This document shows, one piece after another, positions 51,371-57,945 of a DNA stretch of 59,103 nt. The first letter of the stretch is position 1; each line of letters starts with the position of its first letter. Both the position numbers and the translations under genes were made by a program. Below the pieces are notes generated by a model. It saw only the letters and a program-made list of their open reading frames with translations, was not told the DNA's origin and ran no database searches. The DNA comes from DATILL01 sp035476575 (lineage in GTDB: Bacteria > Actinomycetota > Actinomycetes > Mycobacteriales > JACQDL01), in the NCBI GenBank assembly GCA_035476575.1, contig DATILL010000013.1, forward strand, positions 1 through 59,103. Reading direction: 5' to 3'.

Positions 51371-52522
51371 CTACTCGTGCTCCCCGGCGGCGGGATCGCG
51401 CCGGGCCGGTTGTTCGGGCGCGGGCTGGCCGTTCTGTCTGCCGCGGACCCGGCTGGCCCGCCGGCCGCCGTCATCCGCGTCGTTGCGGCCGCTGGCCCGC
51501 CCGCCGTCATCCCGGCCGTTCCGGTCTGGGTCACGGCCGTCGCGGCCAGCCCGGTCCGGGTCCGGACGGGAGTCCGGTAGTGGCCCGCCCTGGTCGGCTC
51601 GGGCGCCATCGCCGTCAGGGCTCGGACGGTCGGAGCCGCCGGACGAGCTACGGGTGAGAGAGCCGCTGAGCCGGGAACGCCGGCCACCCCGCTCCGGTGG
51701 ACCGATCGCACCGGGCTCCGGCATGAACCGGCTGGACAGCCGCCGCAACTGCTCGCGGGTCTCGAAGGACTCGGTCTTCTCGCCCGAGGAGGACACGATC
51801 TCCATGGCCCGCAGGATCTGGAAGACCTCCAGCTCCTTCGCGTCGGCCTCCATGCCGAGCAGCGCGTCCGGATCGCCGCCGTGCTTGGTCAGCCACTGGG
51901 CCACCAGCTCGTCGCGGCCGGCGGCCACCACCTCGCTCATCGGCTTGCGACGCATCTCCTCCAACCGGATCTCGCGGCTCGTGTCGTGGTAGGCGGCACT
52001 GCCGGCGATCGCGTCACCGCCGACGGCCAGCTCCACGAGGTAACCCCCGAGGCGGAACGCGCGGTCGCCGCCGAAGCTCTGCAGCGCCTGGTTGAGCGCG
52101 CGTTCGGTGGCGCTGAGCTCGGCGATGTCGTACTGCTGCGCGATCGGGCGCATGATCGCCACCAGCGGGTTGCGCAGTGCCGCCGTCACGTCCCTGATGC
52201 CGGTGCAGGCAACCAGCGCGGGGTCCTCCGCCCGGCAGGTGAAGGTCACCGCGGTCTCGAAGAGGAACGCCGGATCCCGGCTGGGCAGCCACTCCTCCAG
52301 CCGGAGCCGGTACGGCTTCAGGTCGACGAGGTAGGAACGCCGGTAGTGGCCAAGGCGGGCATCCGGTACCCGCTCGCCCGCGTTGATCACGAGCGGGTTA
52401 CCCGCGCCCGGCTCCAGCACCAGCGCCGTTCCCAGGCCGGGTGGGGGGAGCGAGCCGAAGACCCGGAACCTGGGCAGCTCGCGGAGATCGAGGATTGGGT
52501 CGTAGGTGTTGGTGTTGGCCAT
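51371..52522 (-). CDS. Band-7/SPFH-like domain protein
   Basis: A 383-residue protein. The core (about 20-260) resembles band-7/SPFH proteins: PGLGTALVLEPGAGNPLVIN, FLFETAVTFTCRAEDPALVA, ALRNPLVAIMRPIAQQYDIA and a helical stretch with LEEMRRKPMSEVVAAG. The C-terminal 110 residues are a disordered, highly charged tail of DRDGRD-type repeats. There is no obvious N-terminal membrane anchor. It may scaffold the signalling proteins encoded around it. The ATG at 52522 has GGGAGC 7 bases upstream; in-frame codons further upstream lie inside the preceding gene. Confidence 0.72.
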   Translation of the reverse strand: MANTNTYDPILDLRELPRFRVFGSLPPPGLGTALVLEPGAGNPLVINAGERVPDARLGHYRRSYLVDLKPYRLRLEEWLPSRDPAFLFETAVTFTCRAEDPALVACTGIRDVTAALRNPLVAIMRPIAQQYDIAELSATERALNQALQSFGGDRAFRLGGYLVELAVGGDAIAGSAAYHDTSREIRLEEMRRKPMSEVVAAGRDELVAQWLTKHGGDPDALLGMEADAKELEVFQILRAMEIVSSSGEKTESFETREQLRRLSSRFMPEPGAIGPPERGGRRSRLSGSLTRSSSGGSDRPSPDGDGARADQGGPLPDSRPDPDRAGRDGRDPDRNGRDDGGRASGRNDADDGGRRASRVRGRQNGQPAPEQPARRDPAAGEHE

Positions 52523-52550
52523 GGGTTGCTCCCGTTGTCGGCTGACCTGC

Positions 52551-54854
52551 TCATTGCGGCCAACTGGCGTCGGCCAGGGCCTTAAGGATCTGGTCGGCCG
52601 CCTCGGACGGATCGTCTTCGTCCTCCGCCCAGCCGCACAGATAGGAGTCGAGCCGGTTCGCGCTCCGCTGGTCCCGGTCGGCGACACCGGCCAGGACGTC
52701 CTCGACCCGGTGGTAGGCCGTCCAGTCGTCGTCGACGACGCGGAGCCATTCCCGCAGCGCCGCCCGGGCGTTGTCCTGGACGGTCCGGTTGTCCAGCGCC
52801 CGGCCCCACAGCTCCGGCAGCTCGTCCGGATGCCGACCCGCCTCGGCGAGCAGGATCGGCCAGGCTGGCACTGCCACGTCGTCATCGTCCGGATCGACGG
52901 CGTCCGAGCGGCTGGCGGTGCGCGGCTGCCGCGCCGCGTACACGAACGCCACCAGGCCCATGACCTCCAGCGAGTCGCCGCTGCCCGGCTCAGTCCAGTC
53001 CAGCAGCGCACGCAACACCTCGGCGGACCGGCCGCCCTCGACGAGCAGGTGGACGGCCAGTGCCACGGGGTGCATCAGGGCCCAGTCCTCGGTCCTCAGC
53101 AGCGTGCGCAGGACCCGCAGTGCGCGGTCGGGTTCCCCGACCCCGAGTGGACCACCCGCTGCCAGCGCGGCCGTCATACGCAGGTTTCGGCTCGCTCCCC
53201 ACCCAGAGCTGTCGTCGGCCCACCGCCGCAGCAGCGCCCAGACCTGCCTCGAGTACGGTGGCACCTCGTCGACCACGATTCCGAGTGCCATCGCGGCGGT
53301 CCGCCGCAGGGCGGACGAGCGGCTGCCTGCCCATGGCACCAGCAGCCGGTGCAGGGTGTGCTGGTAGTCATCGGCGGCGAGAACGCCGGCTGCCATTCCC
53401 GCCCGCGCGCTCACCTCGATGTCCGGATGCCCGACCAGCCCGCGAAGCCAGTCCACCAGCACCGGGCGTATGCCGTCGAGCGCCTTCCAGGCGTAGCCGA
53501 GGACCACCAGCCACAGGTCGGAGTCGCGGAAACGCACCGTCTCGGGGTGCACTGAACCGTCCGTGGACCGGACCGGATCGGTCACCTCGATCCACGGCTG
53601 CTCGGTTTCCAGGGCGCGCCGGAAGCGCGGGCGGGGCGGGTTTTTCTCCTCCTCTGTCAGCGCCCGCCACAGCTCGACCGCCGCGTCGGACAGGGTGAGG
53701 TAACTACTGTCGTTGAGGACCGCGGTGGCGATGGCGAAGGCAACCTGGCCGGGCTCGGTGTGGTGGTCGAACCAGTCCCGCACCTGGCCGCCGCGATTCC
53801 GGAGCCCGTCCAGCACGGTGGTGAGGTTCCCGCCCTCGTTGAGCGCCTTGGCGGTCAAGGTCGCGACCCGGACGGCGAACCGCGGCCACGGCTGTTCCGC
53901 CATCAGCTCGGCGACGCCGGACTCGACCAGCCGGCAATCCAACTCTGCGACGGTCAGGGATGTGCCCGCCGCCAGCACACGCCGCCGGACGATCTCGGTC
54001 AGGTCGGGCTTGCCGAGATGTTCCACGACGAAGTCGGCCCGGCGGGTCACGGTGGCCAGTTGGCTGTGCAGCGGTCCGGTGATGATCACCATGAAGCTGC
54101 TGGCCGCGCTGAGGGCGGCGCTGGTGCGGGTGAGCCAGGCGTCCTTGAGGTCGTCCAGACTTGCCGACTGGCGCGGGTCCGATGCGGTCGTCCTCGGGTC
54201 GGCGACCACGTAGCCGGCGCCCTCGGCCGGTACCGCCCAGGCTTTGTCGTCGAACACGCCGCCGGGTGCAAGCTCGAAGAGGACCGGCTCACCGTCACTG
54301 GCGGCCAGCGCCTGCCGCAGCAGGACGAGCGCCGCGGTCTCCCGCCCGGTGCCGTCGGCTGCTGCCAACACAAGCAGGTGCCGCTGCTCAAGGACAGCCA
54401 GTGCGTCGTCGAACCCGGGCGGCTCGATGTAGGCGGTGGTGTAGTCGGCCAGGTGGGCCGAGTCGACGGGCACCGGCCCGGCGTTCGGCCGTACCCGGCC
54501 GGGCTCCGCCACGCCGAGGTTGACGTTGCCGTCGACGCTAATGCCGGCGTTGAAGACGTTCAGCGTGCCGACGGATGCCTGTTGCCCGCGCCGCCGGCGC
54601 CGTTCGGCGTAGATCTCCGCGGACCGGGCCGCGTCGAGCCGTTCGTCGCTCTCGCCCAACAGAGCGGAGAGCGCGTCCTTCTCACTGACCGAGTCGTCCG
54701 GCGGCGAGAGCGGGTCGGTGTGGTGCTGGTCGTTCTTCGGCTCGCTGTCGGCCGTCCGGCCGGTGCGGTCACCGGTCTTGTCGGTATCGGCTCCGGGTCG
54801 GGTCGATCCGTCCTTGTCCCTGTGGCTGTCGTCCGGTCCGGCTTTTTCTGCCAT
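52551..54854 (-). CDS. Large NTPase-like/HEAT-like protein of the signalling operon
   Basis: A 767-residue soluble protein. The N-terminal 75 residues are charged and disordered. A short motif, VGTLNVFNAGISVDGNVNLG (95-114), resembles the C-terminus of the cyclase-homology protein encoded upstream. Residues about 140-330 look like a degenerate P-loop region: LLVLAAADGTGRETAALVLL replaces Walker A, and SFMVIITGPLHSQLATV could be a sensor strand. The rest (about 380-760) is helical with repeat-like pieces (EVSARAGMAAGVLAADDYQH, ALRRTAAMALGIVVDEVPPY), suggesting HEAT-like repeats. It may be a signal-sensing hub; the function is unknown. Confidence 0.68.
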   Translation of the reverse strand: MAEKAGPDDSHRDKDGSTRPGADTDKTGDRTGRTADSEPKNDQHHTDPLSPPDDSVSEKDALSALLGESDERLDAARSAEIYAERRRRRGQQASVGTLNVFNAGISVDGNVNLGVAEPGRVRPNAGPVPVDSAHLADYTTAYIEPPGFDDALAVLEQRHLLVLAAADGTGRETAALVLLRQALAASDGEPVLFELAPGGVFDDKAWAVPAEGAGYVVADPRTTASDPRQSASLDDLKDAWLTRTSAALSAASSFMVIITGPLHSQLATVTRRADFVVEHLGKPDLTEIVRRRVLAAGTSLTVAELDCRLVESGVAELMAEQPWPRFAVRVATLTAKALNEGGNLTTVLDGLRNRGGQVRDWFDHHTEPGQVAFAIATAVLNDSSYLTLSDAAVELWRALTEEEKNPPRPRFRRALETEQPWIEVTDPVRSTDGSVHPETVRFRDSDLWLVVLGYAWKALDGIRPVLVDWLRGLVGHPDIEVSARAGMAAGVLAADDYQHTLHRLLVPWAGSRSSALRRTAAMALGIVVDEVPPYSRQVWALLRRWADDSSGWGASRNLRMTAALAAGGPLGVGEPDRALRVLRTLLRTEDWALMHPVALAVHLLVEGGRSAEVLRALLDWTEPGSGDSLEVMGLVAFVYAARQPRTASRSDAVDPDDDDVAVPAWPILLAEAGRHPDELPELWGRALDNRTVQDNARAALREWLRVVDDDWTAYHRVEDVLAGVADRDQRSANRLDSYLCGWAEDEDDPSEAADQILKALADASWPQ

Positions 54855-54871
54855 CTCCCTCTCGCTGCCCC

Positions 54872-54905
54872 GTCGGTCAGTGGATGTTGTCGGTCAGTGG
54901 ATGTT
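54872..54905. repeat. 17-bp exact tandem duplication
   Basis: GTCGGTCAGTGGATGTT occurs twice in tandem (54872-54888, 54889-54905). It duplicates the bases that encode the last residues and stop of the cyclase-homology gene, filling much of the gap before the next gene. It looks like replication slippage. Confidence 0.75.
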
Positions 54906-55658
54906 CAGGTCGTGATGGACCTCGACCTTGTCGTTGAAGACCGTTCCGATCGTCTCGGCCTGAATGGAGACCCTGCGTTCGGCAGGTCCGGGCGGGGTCG
55001 GTGGTGGGGCGTCGGCAAGCCGTTCTGGGCCGGCGGGGGGCCACGCGTCATCCGCTGGTATGGGAGGTTCCGGATAACCTGGTACTCGCACCCAGGCACG
55101 GACCCGCTCACCGCGGACCGGAACGGCGATCGGCCGGTAGTGTGCCGGCTCGATCGAGCGGTGCCGGTGCCGGACGACGGCCTGGTAGAACTCGTCCGAC
55201 ACGACGATCACGCAATGGGCGCGGGCGGCTGACGCCAGGGTTGCCTTGACGGCCGCCGCCTCGACCAGCCGAAACGTCCGGGTCAGCGCCTCGCCGCCCC
55301 AGCCGTGCTGGTCGCGCTCCACCTCCCCGCTGTGCAGCGCGATCCGGAGCCGCAGCCATTCCAGTGGCGGGTTGTGCTGGTTGTGGGCGGCCACCGCATC
55401 GGCCAGCCGGTCGAGCAGCGGGTCGACCAGATCGATTTTGGGCACCCTCGCGTCGAGCAGCATCAGAACTCCGTCGCCGCGGTCCTCCCGAACCCGTCGT
55501 GCTGCCGGAATCGAGGAGCGCAGAAGGGCGTCGTCCACGATGTCGTACAGCGACCTCCGCAGCGCCATCAGATGCCCGTCCGGCCGGACGCTGGAACTCT
55601 CCACGTCGACGACGAGCACGCTGCGGTGCTGATATTTGGGGTGCGACCCTGCGGTCAT
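54894..55658 (-). CDS. Class III nucleotide-cyclase homology protein
   Basis: A 254-residue protein with a class III cyclase homology domain (about 10-170): SVLVVDVESSSVRPDGHLMA with a candidate metal Asp, EDRGDGVLMLL with the second, LRLRIALHSGEVERDQHGWG and GGEALTRTFRLVEAAA. The usual Asn-Arg transition-state residues (as in V-N-x-A-A-R) are not clear, so catalysis is uncertain. A Pro-rich linker leads to an unusual C-terminus, IGTVFNDKVEVHHDLNIH (237-254). It is the first gene of the operon. GGGAGAGGG precedes the ATG at 55658. Confidence 0.8.
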   Translation of the reverse strand: MTAGSHPKYQHRSVLVVDVESSSVRPDGHLMALRRSLYDIVDDALLRSSIPAARRVREDRGDGVLMLLDARVPKIDLVDPLLDRLADAVAAHNQHNPPLEWLRLRIALHSGEVERDQHGWGGEALTRTFRLVEAAAVKATLASAARAHCVIVVSDEFYQAVVRHRHRSIEPAHYRPIAVPVRGERVRAWVRVPGYPEPPIPADDAWPPAGPERLADAPPPTPPGPAERRVSIQAETIGTVFNDKVEVHHDLNIH

Positions 55659-56077
55659 CGGCGGCCCTCTCCCACCGGGTGTGGCCGGTCGGCCGAGCCT
55701 CGGCCGACCGGTCCGGCCGGCGGCGATGGGATGGATCGGTGGACGGCTGGCATCGTGCTCCCCCCGTTGGACTCAGCGCACCCGCCCTGCCAGCCTCGGC
55801 GCTGGCTGGCCGTCGGACAAGGCAAGTTTCCGGACAACATCGGGGCAGAATCGCCGCGCCCCAGGGCGAGCTGCCAGATCGGTGCCAAATCCTGGCCACC
55901 CGTTGTCGCGCGACCGGCCGGGGACACATGATGGTCCCGGCCGGCCCGGGGGCCCGGGCCGGCCGGCAGTGTCAACGTCACCTCATCTCTGGTGCCGGTA
56001 CGATCTTTCTGGCACCTCGTGCGAGTCGGTGCTGGGGCGGCAGGAGCTACTGGCGACCAACCTGAGTGCTCCTGCCG
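55659..56077. other. Upstream region of the signalling operon with palindrome 55937-55966
   Basis: About 420 bases with no supported gene. A 30-base near-perfect palindrome (14-bp arms CCGGCCGGCCCGGG and complement, 2-base centre) lies at 55937-55966. It probably ends transcription of the co-directional genes upstream and insulates the nine-gene operon promoter. I found no clear promoter hexamers. Confidence 0.5.
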
Positions 56078-56137
56078 TCACCGCGGCCACAAGGTCAGCA
56101 AGCTGACCAGGATGACAATGATGGCGTGTGGCTCCAC
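56078..56137 (-). CDS. Candidate 19-aa membrane peptide
   Basis: A very short frame from GTG 56137 to TGA 56078 encodes MEPHAIIVILVSLLTLWPR. It is one hydrophobic helix with a basic end. An AAGGAGGTG ribosome site lies 6 bases before the start, stronger than for most genes here. It overlaps, in another frame, the end of the small membrane ORF at 56098-56337. The strong site supports translation, but so short a product needs direct evidence. Confidence 0.4.
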   Translation of the reverse strand: MEPHAIIVILVSLLTLWPR

Positions 56138-56337
56138 TGGGACACCTCCTTTCCGTGCTCCGGTCCGCGCGGCGGCCGGGGCGACCCGTTCCAGTGGGTT
56201 GCCAGGCTGGAGCTCGGGGCCCCGCTCGCCCGTCCACCGTGGTCGGCGTAAACACCCAGAAAGAATCCGGCGGCGAAACCCAGAAACAATGCGATGAAGG
56301 CCAGCTTCAGTGCGGCCGACAGGGCGCAGTAGGCATG
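56098..56337 (-). CDS. Small membrane protein ORF, start uncertain
   Basis: An open frame whose product includes LHAYCALSAALKLAFIALFL and GFAAGFFLGVYADHGGRASG, a single hydrophobic helix followed by a hydrophilic tail ending SSWSAC. A GGAGGGGG ribosome-like site lies near 56346-56353, but the following codons in frame are CTG or ATC, with TTG further in; a tighter ATG opens a different, 9-codon frame. It might be a two-membrane-protein unit with the 19-aa peptide. The family is not recognised. Confidence 0.4.
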
Positions 56338-56492
56338 CAGGATGAACCCCCTCCATTCTGATTTCGGCCCGAGTGTGAACTCGTCTTCCCGACTCGGTTT
56401 CTGACTTTCTCGACACGGGTAACGTAGCTCCGCGCCGGGTCGCCCTCTACGTCAAATGACGCGCTCCGGCAGGTTGGTCGAGAAAGCCTGAG

Positions 56493-57194
56493 TCAGCGGG
56501 AGTCGGCGGCCAGCAGCCGGCGCAGGGCGTCGATGTCGTGCACCACGATCCGGCCGCGCCCGGTCGAGATCGCGCCATCGTGGCGCAGCTCTTCGAGGAC
56601 ACGGGTGACCGAGACCAGTGCCGCCGGCACGGCGTCCGCGAGGTCCTGCTGGGTGAGCCGGAGGACCACTGGCTGATCGCGTGCCACGGGGTCGCGCTCA
56701 GCCAGCTCGAGCAGGGAGCGGATCGTCCGCTGCCGGATGTCGGTGCGATGCCCGGCACGGTGCGTGTCGCTGTCACGCAACCGGGCCACCGCGCTTTCCA
56801 GCACCAGCCAAGCGATCTGCGGCCTGCTCCGGCAGAGGTCGGCAAACCTGGATGGCGCGACCACCAGGGCAGCGGTCGGCTCGATGACGCTGACGGTGGC
56901 GGACATCGTCCGACCGTCGACCGCGGAAATCTCACCGATGAGATCACCGGGCCCGCGCCTGGCGAGTACGGTCCGGTGCCCGGCAGGATCGTCGCGGTAG
57001 ACCTCCACGCCACCGGAGTAGATGACGAAGACCCCGGCTGGCTCGTGTCCCTCGCGGCACAGCAGCCAGCCTCGAGCGAACGATCGGACCGTGCCCGTGG
57101 CGTACAGGGCCAGGCGGTCAGCGGCGGCGAGCGATCCCCAGAAGGTCGCCGCCGCTTGCGGCAGCGGGTCGCGCCACCGGTCGCCCTGGCTCAT
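56493..57194 (-). CDS. CRP/FNR family transcriptional regulator
   Basis: A 233-residue regulator. The cNMP-binding beta-roll (about 30-140) shows GWLLCREGHEPAGVFVIYSG, RRGPGDLIGEISAVDGRTMS and ATVSVIEPTAALVVAPSRF. The C-terminal winged helix (about 170-225) has RLTQQDLADAVPAALVSVTR and VLEELRHDGAISTGRGRIVV. It lacks the Cys cluster of FNR, so an iron-sulfur O2 sensor is unlikely; the PGDLIGEIS phrase fits ligand binding. The ATG at 57194 has AAGGAG 6 bases upstream. Its position near a terminal-oxidase gene suggests a role in respiration or stress, but this is inference. Confidence 0.9.
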   Translation of the reverse strand: MSQGDRWRDPLPQAAATFWGSLAAADRLALYATGTVRSFARGWLLCREGHEPAGVFVIYSGGVEVYRDDPAGHRTVLARRGPGDLIGEISAVDGRTMSATVSVIEPTAALVVAPSRFADLCRSRPQIAWLVLESAVARLRDSDTHRAGHRTDIRQRTIRSLLELAERDPVARDQPVVLRLTQQDLADAVPAALVSVTRVLEELRHDGAISTGRGRIVVHDIDALRRLLAADSR

Positions 57195-57399
57195 TCGCAC
57201 TCCTTGCCGGGTCTCTCGGGGAGTGGTCCCGACGCGCGTGTCGCGCTCGATACGTTACGCGACGTTCAAATCGGAGGTTTCGCCTCCTATGAACCTTTCG
57301 TTCTTTTTTGTGGGTCGGGTGCGCAGGGTCGCCGCTCGTGCCACCCCTTTGCCGGCGCTCGCAGCAGGTCGATCGAAGGGTTCTGGCCAGCTCAGCACA

Positions 57400-57428
57400 G
57401 TGCCCCGGCCGGGAGCCGGCCGGGGCAC
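57400..57428. terminator. Hairpin terminator after GlsB-like gene
   Basis: A perfect 13-bp stem, GTGCCCCGGCCGG (57400-57412) with its complement at 57416-57428 and a 3-base loop GAG, lies 15 bases after the stop of the co-directional GlsB-like gene. Confidence 0.8.
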
Positions 57429-57442
57429 GCTGCAAGCTGAGG

Positions 57443-57715
57443 TTAGACTGAGGTGCGGTTCCGGCCGGACACCGCGCGCCAGATCAGCAGGACGATGATC
57501 GCGCCGATCACCGAGCCGAGGATGCCGGCGAACGTCAGGTCGAACCGGTTCCCGCTGTGCTTGAAGATCAGGTTGCCGAGGAAGCCGCCCACGAGCGAGC
57601 CGACGACCCCGAGAACGATCGTGCCGAGGATGCCCATGGGGTCCCGGCCCGGTACCAGCAGCCGCGCGAGCGCGCCGGCGATGAGCCCAATGATCAACAG
57701 CCAGATGATGAACAT
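57443..57715 (-). CDS. GlsB/YeaQ/YmgE family stress membrane protein
   Basis: A 90-residue membrane protein of the transglycosylase-associated (GlsB/YeaQ/YmgE) family. It has three Gly-rich hydrophobic segments: MFIIWLLIIGLIAGALARLL, MGILGTIVLGVVGSLVGGFL and FAGILGSVIGAIIVLLIWRA, with GRD and HSGNRFDL loops. Members are often induced by acid, osmotic or general stress; the molecular role is unclear. The ATG at 57715 follows an AAGGGAA site. It diverges from the oxidase gene and is followed by a terminator, so it is probably monocistronic. Confidence 0.9.
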   Translation of the reverse strand: MFIIWLLIIGLIAGALARLLVPGRDPMGILGTIVLGVVGSLVGGFLGNLIFKHSGNRFDLTFAGILGSVIGAIIVLLIWRAVSGRNRTSV

Positions 57716-57892
57716 GACTATTCCCTTCGTCCGTACCGCTTCCGACGAGCGAGCGGGTCTCACGCGACGAGATACCCAGGTCACCACCGGCTGACACCGG
57801 GCGGGCCCGCGACGGCGGCACCTTCGGCCCGCTGCCAGCGGCCTCCTGGCCGGGGTTTATCCTCCAGCGAGGAGATGAGCCGTACGGCGCCC

Positions 57893-57920
57893 CGCCGTAC
57901 CCACGTCGCCGTACCCACGT
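57893..57920. repeat. 14-bp tandem repeat upstream of ctaD
   Basis: CGCCGTACCCACGT occurs twice in tandem (57893-57906, 57907-57920), 12 bases before the AGGAGG ribosome site of the oxidase gene. It may be a regulator site or lie in the mRNA leader. Confidence 0.5.
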
Positions 57921-57945
57921 CCGACCCCGGCCAGGAGGACATTCT

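Noticed and set aside
51371..53011. N-terminal extension of the band-7-like protein by 163 codons
   Set aside because: The extension is a shadow of the NTPase-like gene; the ATG at 52522 has a proper ribosome site and family-like sequence begins there.
57270..57316. Hairpin plus T-run (GGAGG-TTTCG-CCTCC ... TTTTTT) as an intrinsic terminator
   Set aside because: Only a 5-bp stem, with 17 bases before the T-run, and no plus-strand gene upstream for it to terminate.
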